A DNA stretch of 64,000 nt from Streptomyces sp. NBC_00154 (GCF_026342835.1 NZ_JAPEMI010000003.1:248001-312000); one strand, 5' to 3'. Counted from the first letter of the stretch, positions 32,669 through 41,050 are shown. Numbers and translations: made by a program. Notes: generated by a model from the sequence alone, not told the origin.

Positions 32669-32699
32669 ACGGTAGGAACTCCCCCTGAGGGAGGTTCAA
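32669..32699 (-). promoter_or_regulatory. MerR-type promoter with 19-bp spacer for the hydrolase gene
   Basis: On the minus strand, TTGAAC (32699-32694) and TACCGT (32674-32669) are separated by 19 bases. The spacer contains a dyad with GGGAG and CTCCC arms (CTCCCTCAGGGGGAG). A 19-bp spacer with a central dyad is the classical MerR-activated promoter, where the regulator twists DNA to bring the two boxes into line. It lies between the hydrolase start (32605) and the MerR gene (32718). Confidence 0.7.
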
Positions 32700-32717
32700 G
32701 CCTTGTCCCCTGACGGA

Positions 32718-33638
32718 ATGTGGAGCATTGGCGAGCTCGCCGAACAGGCGGGCGTCACCGTGAAGACCGTCCGCTTCTACTCCGACCGCGGTCTGCTGCC
32801 CGAGGCCTCGCGCAGTGCCGGCGGGCACCGGCGGTACGGGCCCGACGCGTTGGAAAGGCTGCGGCTGATCCGCTCGCTGCGCACCCTCGATCTGCCGGTG
32901 CCGGAAGTGGGCCGGGTCCTCGACCACGGCGACGGTCTGGCGGACGCGCTGGAGGACGCCATCGACGGACAGCTGCGCGAGCTGGGCTCGCAACTGACCG
33001 CGCTGCGCTGGCGGGAGGCCGCCCTGCAGCTGATCCGGGACTGCCCGGCCGAGGAGCGCGCCGACCGCCTGCGGCTGGTCGGCAGGGTGTCCGCCCCACC
33101 CAGTACGGCGCCGCTGGCGCGCTTCTGGCGGGGAGCCCTGCCCGTCCGGCTGTCGCCCCGGCTGGTCTCCTCGATCCTCGAGTACGCGGTACCGCAGCCA
33201 CCGGCGGATCCGACGCCGGCCCAGGTGCTGACCTTCGCCCGGCTGTACGCCATCGCCACCGCGCCCTGCCCGGCCACCGACCCGCGTCGGCCGGCGGGCA
33301 ACCGGACCGACAAGGTCCGCCGCCCCGACGTGCTGTACGACGGCCTCTTCGATGCGTACACGCTGGCCGCGGCTGACCTGAAGGGGAACCGGGCACCGAA
33401 GCGGGGGCAGGCACTCGACTGCTTCGTCGCGGCCCACGCCGACTCGCGCGGCCTGCAGGACAGCCCGGAGTTCCGCCGCAGGCTCAGCGGGCTGCTGGCC
33501 CTGGCCGCCGATCCGATGGTCGACCGGTACTGGGAGCTGACCGGCGAGCTGTCCGGCTCGCCGGAGCCGACCCTCGGGGCCGCCCACGAGTGGCTGCGGG
33601 CCTCGCTGGACACCGATGTCGCCACAGCAGCCGGCTGA
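32718..33638 (+). CDS. MerR-family transcriptional regulator with large C-terminal domain
   Basis: From ATG 32718 (WSIGELAEQAGVTVKTVRFY) the protein has 306 residues; a TTG at 32703 would add five. The N-terminal MerR winged helix is complete (SDRGLLPEASRSAGGHRRY, ALERLRLIRSLRTLDLPVPE), followed by a dimerisation helix (LADALEDAIDGQLRELGSQL). The C-terminal part (about 130-300) is a helical effector domain without Cys or His clusters, so it probably senses an organic molecule and not a metal. It is divergent from the double hydrolase and should bind the 19-bp-spacer promoter between them. Confidence 0.85.
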   Translation: MWSIGELAEQAGVTVKTVRFYSDRGLLPEASRSAGGHRRYGPDALERLRLIRSLRTLDLPVPEVGRVLDHGDGLADALEDAIDGQLRELGSQLTALRWREAALQLIRDCPAEERADRLRLVGRVSAPPSTAPLARFWRGALPVRLSPRLVSSILEYAVPQPPADPTPAQVLTFARLYAIATAPCPATDPRRPAGNRTDKVRRPDVLYDGLFDAYTLAAADLKGNRAPKRGQALDCFVAAHADSRGLQDSPEFRRRLSGLLALAADPMVDRYWELTGELSGSPEPTLGAAHEWLRASLDTDVATAAG

Positions 33639-33758
33639 GCGGGGCACACCCGCTCAGCCGGCCGCTCTGGAGGTCGCTATCGAGGCCACCGCTCGGGTGA
33701 AGTCGACGAACGTGCACATCGGCCGTGCCTGAGCGGGCCGGGCGGCAGCCTCCAACCC

Positions 33759-34919
33759 TCACCGGGTCACCGAGTAGGAGTGGGCGCCGGTTCCGGCCAG
33801 GGCTCCTCCATCGACGATCTGGTACTCGTCACGGATCGGACGGCCCGCGAACCAGGACTCCAGGATCTCTCGGGTACCGGCCGCGTACCGGGCCTGCGCG
33901 GAGAGCGAGGACCCGGAGATGTGCGGGGTCATGCCGTGGTGCGGCATCGTGCGCCAGGGGTGGTCGGCGGGGGCCGGCTGCGGGTACCAGACATCGCCCG
34001 CGTAACCCGCCAACTGACCACTGCGCAGGGCACGTTCGACGGCGTCCCGGTCGACAATGCGCGCCCGGGCCGTGTTGATCAGATACGCGCCACGCTTCAT
34101 TGTGGCCAACAGCTCGTCGCCGAACAGCCCCTCGGTCTCGGGATGCAACGGTGCGTTGACGGTGACGACATCGCAGTGCGGCACCATGTCCGCCGCGCTC
34201 TCGTGGAAGACCAGCCCCAGCTCCCGCTCGACGTCCTCGGGCAGCCGGTACCGGTCGGTGTAGTGCAGCTTGACGTCGAAGGGAGCGAGGCGGCGCAATA
34301 CGGCCAGACCGATGCGCCCGGCGGCGACCGTGCCGACATGCATGCCCTCCAGGTCGTACGACCGGGCCACGCAGTCCGCGATGTTCCACCCGCCGTCCAG
34401 GACCACCTGGTGGGAGGGCAAGTAGTTCCGCACGAGCGACAGCGTCATCAGCACCACGTGCTCGGCGACGCTGATGCTGTTGCTGTACGTCACCTCGGCG
34501 ACCGTCACACCGTGCGCGATCGCCGCGTCGAGGTCGACGTGGTCGGAGCCGATGCCCGCGGTGATCGCGAGCTTGAGGTTCTTGGCGGCGGCGATGCGCT
34601 CCGGGGTGAGATACGCGGGCCAGAACGGCTGCGAGATCACGACATCGGCGTCGGGCAGCTCCCGGTCGAAGACCGAACCGGCGCCGTCCTTGTCCGAGGT
34701 GACGACGAGGGTGTGCCCGGCCTTCTCCAGAAAGCCACGCAGACCGAGTTCGCCGGACACACTGCCGAGCAGACGACCTGGCGTGAAGTCGATCGCCTCG
34801 GGGGCCGGGGTGGTCTGGCCACCGGGGTAGTGGTCGATGACGGGGAGATCGTCACGGGCGTACGAGGTCGGATATCCGTCGGTGGGGTCGTCGTACAGGA
34901 CGCAGAGCACCTTGGCCAT
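33759..34919 (-). CDS. fdh: NAD-dependent formate dehydrogenase
   Basis: The 386-residue protein starts at ATG 34919 with GAGGAG 8 bases before it. It matches the D-2-hydroxyacid dehydrogenase-type, metal-free formate dehydrogenases: an N-terminal AKVLCVLYDDPTDGYPTSYA, the conserved SQPFWPAYLTPERIAAAKNL, TAGIGSDHVDLDAAI, the NAD fold GTVAAGRIGLAVLRRLAPFD with Asp in HYTDRYRLP, the catalytic Arg in INTARARIVDRDAV and the Gln/His region HGMTPHISGSSLSAQARYA. It oxidises formate to CO2 with NAD+ and needs neither molybdenum nor subunits. Formate oxidation would give NADH and detoxify formate. It follows a LysR gene on the same strand. Confidence 0.95.
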   Translation of the reverse strand: MAKVLCVLYDDPTDGYPTSYARDDLPVIDHYPGGQTTPAPEAIDFTPGRLLGSVSGELGLRGFLEKAGHTLVVTSDKDGAGSVFDRELPDADVVISQPFWPAYLTPERIAAAKNLKLAITAGIGSDHVDLDAAIAHGVTVAEVTYSNSISVAEHVVLMTLSLVRNYLPSHQVVLDGGWNIADCVARSYDLEGMHVGTVAAGRIGLAVLRRLAPFDVKLHYTDRYRLPEDVERELGLVFHESAADMVPHCDVVTVNAPLHPETEGLFGDELLATMKRGAYLINTARARIVDRDAVERALRSGQLAGYAGDVWYPQPAPADHPWRTMPHHGMTPHISGSSLSAQARYAAGTREILESWFAGRPIRDEYQIVDGGALAGTGAHSYSVTR

Positions 34920-35000
34920 GGTCACGGCTCCTCAACTACGTTGCCAATAGGTGAAGTTCACGATTCTCTGGATCGAACGCCCTGGTCAAAGCGAACCTCG

Positions 35001-35025
35001 CTATGCCCGTATAGCCGACGGCTAT
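35001..35025. promoter_or_regulatory. Candidate LysR operator upstream of formate dehydrogenase
   Basis: The gap contains CTAT-gcccgt-ATAG (35001-35014) and, overlapping, ATAGCC-gac-GGCTAT (35011-35025), so three half-sites of the type CTAT/ATAG at regular spacing. This fits a LysR recognition plus activation site of the T-N(11)-A kind. It lies about 80-115 bases upstream of the formate dehydrogenase start. Confidence 0.55.
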
Positions 35026-35055
35026 CACCGTCGGCCACCAGCCGTCCGCCCGTCG

Positions 35056-35991
35056 TCATCCGTGTCCGTCGAGGTAGGTTCGCAGGAGCTCGTTCAGCGC
35101 CTGTCGTACGTCAGCCGCCCGGGCCACCGTGAGCAGGGCCGCGGCGAGAACCGAGGGCGGGTCGTCGGGGCCGGTGACCAGCCCGACCCGCGGTCCGTGC
35201 GCGGGCCCCTCCAGCGGAACCACCCGCATGCCGTCCGGTACGCCGAACATGTGCAGCCACGCGTGCGAGATCACGCTCGACCAGCGGCCACCGGGCAGGT
35301 GCGCGTACAGTCCGGCGACGCTGTCCGACTCGATTGTCGGCGCGGCGGTGGCGCCGTCGGCGGCGAAGCACTCGTCGATGATGCGACGGTTGCGCATACG
35401 TGGGCCGAGCAGGCACAACGGGAGCGTGGCGGCCTGCGCCCAGCGGGCCGTGGGCGCGGTGGCGAGCGGGCCGTCGACGGGAGTGAGCAGGACGTACCGC
35501 TCCTCGTACAGGGGCAGCCGGCGCAGACCTCCGCCCCGGGTGTCGTCGTCGAGGTACGTCATCGCCGCGTCCAGCTCGAACTCGGCCAGCCCGTGCGTGA
35601 TCTCGGCCGAGGACAGCGACTCGATGCTCACCCTGGCCCGCGGGTGGCGCTCGCAGAAGGGATTCGTGACGAGGGAGGCGGTAGGCAGGGCGGTCGGGAC
35701 CACGCCCAGGCGCAGGGTGCCGGACAGGCCGTCCCGTAACGCCGACAACTCCTGCCGCAGCCCGTCCCGTTCGGCGAGGAGGCGGTGCGCCCACGCCAGC
35801 ACCACTTCGCCCTCCGGCGTCAGCCCCTCGTACCGCCGCCCGCGGCGCACGATCGGTACGCCGAGTTCGTGTTCGAGACGGCGGATCGCTGCGGACAGCG
35901 ACGGCTGCGAGACGAAGCAGGCGGCCGCCGCGCGGACGAAGTGTCGTTCGCGGGCGAGGGCGACCAGGTATTCCAGCTGACGCAGCAGCAT
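35056..35991 (-). CDS. LysR-family regulator, probable regulator of formate dehydrogenase
   Basis: The 311-residue protein begins with a winged HTH (LRQLEYLVALARERHFVRAA, CFVSQPSLSAAIRRLEHELG, TPEGEVVLAWAHRLLAERDG) and continues with the PBP-like effector domain (GTLRLGVVPTALPTASLVTN, ARVSIESLSSAEITHGLAEF, SVAGLYAHLPGGRWSSVISH). It is of the CynR/formate-type LysR group that I know next to NAD-dependent formate dehydrogenases. The gene lies upstream of the dehydrogenase in the same orientation with 136 bases between, where a candidate operator is seen, so it need not be divergent to control it. Confidence 0.9.
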   Translation of the reverse strand: MLLRQLEYLVALARERHFVRAAAACFVSQPSLSAAIRRLEHELGVPIVRRGRRYEGLTPEGEVVLAWAHRLLAERDGLRQELSALRDGLSGTLRLGVVPTALPTASLVTNPFCERHPRARVSIESLSSAEITHGLAEFELDAAMTYLDDDTRGGGLRRLPLYEERYVLLTPVDGPLATAPTARWAQAATLPLCLLGPRMRNRRIIDECFAADGATAAPTIESDSVAGLYAHLPGGRWSSVISHAWLHMFGVPDGMRVVPLEGPAHGPRVGLVTGPDDPPSVLAAALLTVARAADVRQALNELLRTYLDGHG

Positions 35992-36037
35992 GCACGACCT
36001 CCGAGGGAGACTGCCGGGCAGGGCCTAGGGTTTCGGT

Positions 36038-36454
36038 GTGCCGACGTACAGCATTGGACAGGCCGCGCGCCTGCTGGGGGTGAGTCCGGAGACCGTGCGC
36101 CGGTGGGCGGATGGTGGGCGGCTGCCGATGGGGCGTGACGGCTCGGGGAACAGGGTGATCGACGGGGCGGGGCTGGCCCGGTTCGCGAAGGAGCGTGCTC
36201 TCGGTGGTGTGCACGGTATCCCCGGCGACGCGCCGCCGACCTCCGTGCGCAACGCGTTCACAGGCATCGTCACCGCCCTGACTGTGGACGACGTCGTGGC
36301 CCGGGTCGAGGTCCAGGCCGGGCCCCACCATGTGGTGTCGCTCGTGACCCGCGAGGCGGTAGAGGAACTGGACCTCGCCGTCGGCGTCACGGTCACCGCG
36401 CGCGTGAAGTCGACGAGCGTGCACGTCGATCGCCCGCGGCGGGTGAGTTCGTAG
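36038..36454 (+). CDS. Molybdenum-binding TOBE protein with N-terminal HTH
   Basis: From GTG 36038 (PTYSIGQAARLLGVSPETVR) the 138-residue protein has a MerR/Xis-like excisionase-type helix-turn-helix (about 1-55, with RWADGGRLP and GNRVI) followed by one TOBE (molybdate-binding) domain (about 70-135: SVRNAFTGIVTALTVDDVVA, VVSLVTREAVEELDLAVGVT, VTARVKSTSVHV). This molbindin-like protein may bind molybdate and DNA and control molybdate uptake or Mo enzymes. It lies next to remnants of a Mo-dependent xanthine dehydrogenase locus, whereas the formate dehydrogenase of this window is Mo-free. ModABC genes are not seen. Confidence 0.75.
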   Translation: MPTYSIGQAARLLGVSPETVRRWADGGRLPMGRDGSGNRVIDGAGLARFAKERALGGVHGIPGDAPPTSVRNAFTGIVTALTVDDVVARVEVQAGPHHVVSLVTREAVEELDLAVGVTVTARVKSTSVHVDRPRRVSS

Positions 36455-36491
36455 TCGGCGGCGTCGGGGTGCCCAGGCACAGCGGAGCGGT

Positions 36492-36920
36492 TCACAGGTC
36501 GAGGCGGTCGGCGAGGCTGGACAGGTTCCGGCCGGTGAAGTGCTCGATGCGCTGGACGCGGTAGTGCCGTCCGGGAGTCGCCCCAGGGTTGCGGGTCCAG
36601 TCCCGGCAAGGGCCACCATCTCCGCGGGAGCTCCTTCCGCCAGTCCCGCCTGTCGCGCACCGGCGTCCGCGGTGATCACCCGGTACGGGCCCCCGGCCGG
36701 GAACCCGCAGCTCCACGACGCAGCTGCCACGGCGGCGTTCTCGGCCTCGCCGCCGGTCCCGGTGCCAGCCCCGGCTCCGGTTTCGGTTCCGATGAGCAGT
36801 ACGCCGAGTTCGTCCGCCGCCTGTTGAGCACCCCGGTGATCTCCCGCCGCGCAGCGTGTCCTCGGCCCACAACAGGCGCAGGCCGAGGCCCTCGTCCCCC
36901 AGCAGGTGTTCGACGTGCAT
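36492..36920 (-). pseudogene. PucR-family purine catabolism regulator, internally deleted
   Basis: The frame starts with VEHLLGDEGLGLRLLWAEDT, the N-terminal receiver-like domain of PucR, and ends with VQRIEHFTGRNLSSLADRL, the C-terminal HTH_30 that binds DNA. The intermediate text is a frame-shifted 80-residue piece where 350 or more residues are expected, so the centre has been deleted. PucR activates uricase, xanthine dehydrogenase and allantoin genes. It is divergent from a broken xanthine dehydrogenase FAD-subunit gene, in the usual gene order of Streptomyces. Confidence 0.65.
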
Positions 36921-37146
36921 GCGCTCCGGCTCCTCGTAACGGCAGCCGGATGCGCCCCCTCAAGGGCGTCCAGAGGTCGGACAGCGGCATCTCACATTCA
37001 CCAGGTGTCTGCGAGTTATCACATCGTAAGTGCCAGGTGAGATGAGCGGAATGCCTCTTGGTTGATCCTCCAGAATGCACGCGGGAGAAGTCGGCGTTTC
37101 CGTGGCGTCCACCAGTCGTGCTGGCCCTGATCTCGTTGCTTCACCA
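36921..37146. promoter_or_regulatory. Divergent control region between pucR and xanthine dehydrogenase remnants
   Basis: The 226-base gap contains an 8-bp inverted repeat CATCTCAC (36988-36995) and GTGAGATG (37037-37044) that may be an operator of the PucR-controlled promoters or a hairpin. The function is uncertain because both flanking genes are broken. Confidence 0.35.
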
Positions 37147-37482
37147 ATGGTCATAGACCTGAACACGGTGGTGGACATACGAAACGCCCGATTGCCCGCG
37201 CCCTGGCGGCCGTGCGACGCCTGGCTGGGCGGCGGTACGTATCTCTTCTCCGATCTCTTCTCCGAGCAGCAGCCGCACCTGCGGCGTCTGGTGGACCTGA
37301 GCCGGACCGACTGGACACGGGTGGAGCTACTGCCGGAAGGCTCGCTGGAGATCACTGCGACCTGCACGGTCGCCCAGTTGTCCCGCTTCGCGAAGAGACA
37401 CACGGCCGAGGCGGCACCGTTGTTCGAGTAGTGTTGCCGTGCCTTTCTGGCCACCTTCAAGATCTGGAACATGGCCACGGTC
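37147..37482 (+). pseudogene. Xanthine dehydrogenase FAD-binding subunit, broken by a nonsense codon
   Basis: The frame from ATG 37147 (VIDLNTVVDIRNARLPAPWR) shows the FAD-binding part: CDAWLGGGTYLFSDLFSEQQ, LRRLVDLSRTDWTRVELLPE and SLEITATCTVAQLSRFAKRH. A TAG interrupts at 37429 (a CAG codon in the family text FEQCCRAFL), and the frame then continues CCRAFLATFKIWNMATVPAG before it degenerates. The N-terminal domain of the YagS/CoxM-type FAD subunit is recognisable, and the rest of the gene (about 200 codons) is absent. It is a dead part of the purine-degradation locus. Confidence 0.65.
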
Positions 37483-37953
37483 CCGGCCGGCTCACCCGTC
37501 ACCCCACGGCCCTGAGCGAGGAGGACCGCGTCGGGGACCTCGAACACTGGACGGGGTACACGGAACCAGAGGGCTGCAACCGCGTCGTCCTACGCGGTGA
37601 GTCGTCCGAGCGACGGTTCATCGCCTTCCGGATGGCGGGAAGAACCACGTGCCGGCAGGCATGAGTGTCGGCGTGTGGGATGTCATGGACCTGATCCGGT
37701 CCCTCATCTCATCCGGGTCGGACGTCGACGACATGCCCCTCTCCGACCGGGACGTACCCCCTGGGCCGCAACCTGCCGTGACGCCCCGGCGCGGGGCGAC
37801 AGTGGGCCGGCTCCCACACCGTCTTTGGTCCTCTGTGCTGTCAGTCGCCGCCACCCACCATGGGTTCACCGACGCACCAGCAACGGAAGGGTGTCACAGA
37901 TCCCGGGATTGCCTGGTCGTAGTGAGTGACAACCCAGGCGATCGGAGTAGACC
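37483..37953. other. Decayed stretch, no gene recognised
   Basis: One plus-strand frame (about 37500-37664) reads ALSEEDRVGDLEHWTGYTEP and CNRVVLRGESSERRFIAFRM, with natural composition but no known family. The rest is low-complexity. Just before the flavoprotein start, GCCTGG and CCAGGC form a loose inverted repeat (about 37909-37937) and a GGAG ribosome binding site is present. Confidence 0.35.
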
Positions 37954-39684
37954 GTGGCTATCACTGAACAGCGTCTTTCCACCATGGTGCTGGTGATCGG
38001 CACCGGGGGTGCTGGGCTGCGAGCAGCAATCGAACTGGCTGAGGCCGGTAACGATGTCCTCGCGGTCGGCAAGCGCCCCAAGGAGGATGCCCATACGGCA
38101 CTTGCTGCCGGAGGAATCAACGCAGCGCTGGCCACCATTGACCCCGAGGACAGCTGGCAACAGCACGCAGCCGACACTCTCAAGGAGAGTTATCTGCTCG
38201 CCGACCCTCGCACCGCCCAGATCGTCACTCAGGGCGCCGCCCGAGGCATCGACGACCTGGAACGCTACGGCATGGCCTTCGCGAGGGAAGAGGACGGCCG
38301 TATCTCCCAGCGCTTCTTCGGAGCGCACAAGTTCCGACGTACTGCCTTCGCCGGCGACTACACCGGTCTGGAGATCCAGCGCACGCTCATCAGGCGCGCC
38401 GATCAGCTCAATATCCCCGTGCTCGACGGCATCTACATCACTCGGCTGCTGGTGCATGATGGCGCCGTTTTCGGTGCCTACGGCTTCGACCTCACGCACG
38501 GTACGCGCTACCTGATCCACGCCGACGCCGTCATTCTTGCTGCGGGTGGCCATACCCGTATCTGGCGGCGCACGTCCTCACGGCGCGACGAGAACATGGG
38601 CGACTCCTTCCGCCTGGCCGTGGAGGCCGGAGCCCGCCTGCGCGACCCTGAGCTGGTCCAGTTCCACCCTTCCGGGATCATCGAGCCGGAGAACGCGGCC
38701 GGCACCCTGGTCAGCGAGGCCGCTCGGGGTGAGGGCGGAATCCTGCGCAACATGCTCGGGGAACGGTTCATGGCTCGCTACGACCCTGACCGTATGGAGC
38801 TGTCCACCCGCGACCGCGTGGCCCTGGCTGCCTATACGGAGATCAAGGAAGGGCGGGGGAGCCCCAAGGGAGGCGTGTGGCTCGACGTCTCCCACCTGCC
38901 ACGGCAGACGATCATGACGCGGCTCCCCCGCGTCTACCAGACTCTTCTGGACCTGCAGATGCTGGACATCACCCGCGAACCGATCGAGATCGCGCCCACT
39001 GCGCACTATTCGATGGGCGGGGTGTGGGTACGTCCCGAGGACCACAGCACTGACGTCCGTGGCCTGTACGCCATCGGTGAAGCGTCGAGCGGGCTGCACG
39101 GCGCCAATCGCCTCGGTGGGAACAGTCTCATAGAGCTGCTGGTCTTCGGCCGCATCACAGGCCAGGCAGCCGCCGCCTACTCGCAGTCACTGACCGCGCA
39201 GCCGCGGTCGGCGTCGGCGATAGCGCATGCTCGGGCGGAGATCGACGATCTTCTCGCAGCCGACGGACCGGAGAACGTTCGCGCCCTGCAGCGCGCCATC
39301 CGCAACACCATGACCGAGCATGCGGGAGTCGTACGCGACGAAGAAGGCCTGCGCGCCGGACTGGCGGAGCTCACAGCGATCGAGAAGAGGATGGCGGACA
39401 TCGGCGTGCACCCGGACATCGCCGGCTATCAGGACCTGGCGCACGCCTTTGATCTCAAGTCCGCCGCCCTGGCAGCCCGGGCCACCCTCGAAGCCGCACT
39501 GGAGCGTCGTGAGACTCGTGGCTGTCACAACCGCAGCGACTACCCCGACTTGGATCCCGCTCTGCAGGTCAATCTCGTGTGGTCCCCGACGGCGGGTATC
39601 ACCCGCGAAAGCATTCCAGCCATCCCGGACGAGGTTTCCTCCCTGATGGAGGAGGTCTCGACCGACGGAAAGCTTGCCGAATGA
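37954..39684 (+). CDS. Fumarate reductase/succinate dehydrogenase-type flavoprotein
   Basis: The 576-residue protein starts at GTG 37954 and has the FAD Rossmann motif VLVIGTGGAGLRAAIELAEA, then the flavin-binding GGINAAL block, DADAVILAAGG-like ADAVILAAGGHTRIWR, the active-site region LVQFHPSGIIEPENAAGTLV with SEAARGEGGILRN, TRDRVALA and the C-terminal SSGLHGANRLGGNSLIELLV. This is the fumarate reductase / succinate dehydrogenase / L-aspartate oxidase superfamily. The catalytic Arg/His set of fumarate-reducing members is largely present. No iron-sulphur or membrane subunits are adjacent, so it may be a stand-alone enzyme or supply quinone-linked partners from elsewhere. The gene is intact and stands alone. 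Confidence 0.8.
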   Translation: MAITEQRLSTMVLVIGTGGAGLRAAIELAEAGNDVLAVGKRPKEDAHTALAAGGINAALATIDPEDSWQQHAADTLKESYLLADPRTAQIVTQGAARGIDDLERYGMAFAREEDGRISQRFFGAHKFRRTAFAGDYTGLEIQRTLIRRADQLNIPVLDGIYITRLLVHDGAVFGAYGFDLTHGTRYLIHADAVILAAGGHTRIWRRTSSRRDENMGDSFRLAVEAGARLRDPELVQFHPSGIIEPENAAGTLVSEAARGEGGILRNMLGERFMARYDPDRMELSTRDRVALAAYTEIKEGRGSPKGGVWLDVSHLPRQTIMTRLPRVYQTLLDLQMLDITREPIEIAPTAHYSMGGVWVRPEDHSTDVRGLYAIGEASSGLHGANRLGGNSLIELLVFGRITGQAAAAYSQSLTAQPRSASAIAHARAEIDDLLAADGPENVRALQRAIRNTMTEHAGVVRDEEGLRAGLAELTAIEKRMADIGVHPDIAGYQDLAHAFDLKSAALAARATLEAALERRETRGCHNRSDYPDLDPALQVNLVWSPTAGITRESIPAIPDEVSSLMEEVSTDGKLAE

Positions 39685-39971
39685 CCTCGCACAACCAGGG
39701 ACGCGCACATCGCCGGGACCCGGTTCGTCGACTGGCTCGCGCAGCAGCAGTAGGTCCTGCGAGTGGCCCCCGCCGGCCGGCGGCAGATGCTGTCTGTCGG
39801 CTCATCAGCTGCCTGGCTCAGGAAGCGTGCTGCGCCGGCAGCACTTCCCAGGCACCCCCCCCGGGGTTCCGCGACTGCCGTCCCGGCAGGGCAGGCCTTC
39901 CCACGCGCCAGATGACTCCGTGGGGTCGTGGCGGCCACATTCATCCGGTCTCTGCCGCAGAAGGACACACG
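39685..39971. other. Spacer with the leader of the small coiled-coil gene
   Basis: No gene is seen. Near the right end, GCCGCAGAAGGACACACGATG (39955-39975, counted with the start codon) matches 17 of 21 bases of the leader of the paralogous gene at 54439. A C-run follows a GGCAGCAC segment at about 39835-39860, without a good hairpin. Confidence 0.4.
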
Positions 39972-40181
39972 ATGACCCGATCCACTGAGAACCAAATCGA
40001 CATCGCGGCCACAGTCATGTCGCTAGCCGCCGAAGCCACCGACCTGGAGGCCCGCGTCAACGAACTTCGCCAGAAACTCGTAGACCTCAACGAGCGGATG
40101 AGAGCCATCTCCAACGCTCTTTACCAGCTTCCCCCAAGTTCAGCAGCCATAAGCAACGCAGCCGTCGGTGACGGACTTTGA
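39972..40181 (+). CDS. Small coiled-coil protein, paralogue of 54439-54741
   Basis: The 69-residue product starts at ATG 39972 with AAGGA 7 bases before it. It is mostly one helix: SLAAEATDLEARVNELRQKL followed by VDLNERMRAISNALYQLPPS, with heptad spacing of Ala and Leu, so a coiled coil. The end (AAISNAAVGDG) is flexible. A second gene at 54439 has the same heptads (LLEARLHILQEAIDTVDARI, EASDALCLL) and a similar ribosome binding site. No known domain fits. It may be an oligomerising adaptor, DNA-bridging subunit or a partner of the coiled-coil/winged-helix protein at 55196. This is inference. Confidence 0.6.
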   Translation: MTRSTENQIDIAATVMSLAAEATDLEARVNELRQKLVDLNERMRAISNALYQLPPSSAAISNAAVGDGL

Positions 40182-40199
40182 AGGCGCCCGCCACTCAAG

Positions 40200-40440
40200 G
40201 CCCGGGTTCTGGCCGCTGCGTAAGGTCGCACGTGACGCTGCGGCAGGTCGCCCCGCTCTCACTCGGCGAAGAAACACCGCTGATCGTGGACGGCACGCTG
40301 ATTCCTCCCGCGGCCGCCAGGTCACTGAGCGGTCGCGGAGCTGCCGGCACTCGGCCAACGACCAACTCGTCATCGAAACCGACACCTCGCCCGTCTCGTC
40401 GACTGACCACGAACAACCGATAGGACGCCACGGTGTCGGA
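40200..40440 (+). pseudogene. IS5-family transposase remnant (DDE_Tnp_4 type), frameshifted
   Basis: Two frames combine to SHVTLRQVAPLSLGEETPLI with VDGTLIP, then RGRQVTERSRSCRHSANDQL and VIETDTSP. The first block is the text around the first catalytic Asp (VDGTL) of a DDE_4 transposase, and the second that after it. The remainder of the gene is absent on both sides. The fragment follows the small coiled-coil gene within 20 bases. Confidence 0.55.
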
Positions 40441-40663
40441 GCTGTCCGGTGCGCGGGATGCCGGGGTGACACACCTGTGATTGCCGGCGGCAGCCGGCCG
40501 CGTGAGCCGTCGGTCCGCCCGTAAGGCCGGCCTGCAGGTGTCACAAAACCGCCCGCCACTCGGTCAAATGCACAGAAGAGCAAATCGCCCCAATCATGTC
40601 TATATCTGGACGGTACCCCGTACTCCGACGTGATTGCCCTGGTCGGAATGGAGATGAAACAGC

Positions 40664-41050
40664 ATGTCGCAGACGGACACGTATCTTGCACGGGGCGCAT
40701 CCACGGTCGGTGCAAGTGCCGAGAGAGTTCCGGGGTCCGGCTTCTCTGATTGGAGCGGGCATGATCCTGCAGACAGTGAGCGAGTTCCCGCTGGCTCGCG
40801 ACTCATGGATCACGACAAGTGGCTGGTGGGCCTGCAATTCCACACCGCCGACTGCCAACGCGTTTGGCTGTACTACGTTGTCGATGAGGTCTTCGACACG
40901 ACTCACGCGGTGCCCATGGCCATCAAGCGGGCCAACAGTGACCCGGAGCGGGTGACCCGGGGCGGGATCCGGGCCGAGGCGGATCAGGTCGAAGTCCAAC
41001 AGATTCATCGGGATGGCATCGGCCGTTTCAGTCTGACCCGTTGTCTCTGA
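40664..41050 (+). CDS. Hypothetical protein, 128 residues
   Basis: The frame opens at ATG 40664, but the first 45 residues are low-complexity. The natural-looking part starts at about MDHDKWLVGLQFHTADCQRV, WLYYVVDEVFDTTHAVPMAI and KRANSDPERVTRGGIRAEAD. It resembles small alpha/beta proteins of unknown function. An ATG near 40805 could be the true start, giving about 80 residues. There is no membrane segment and no recognised motif. Confidence 0.45.
   Translation: MSQTDTYLARGASTVGASAERVPGSGFSDWSGHDPADSERVPAGSRLMDHDKWLVGLQFHTADCQRVWLYYVVDEVFDTTHAVPMAIKRANSDPERVTRGGIRAEADQVEVQQIHRDGIGRFSLTRCL

Noticed and set aside
35111..36730. Minus-strand frame of 539 codons overlapping the LysR gene
   Set aside because: Low-complexity frame; LysR has an unambiguous HTH and effector domain in another frame.
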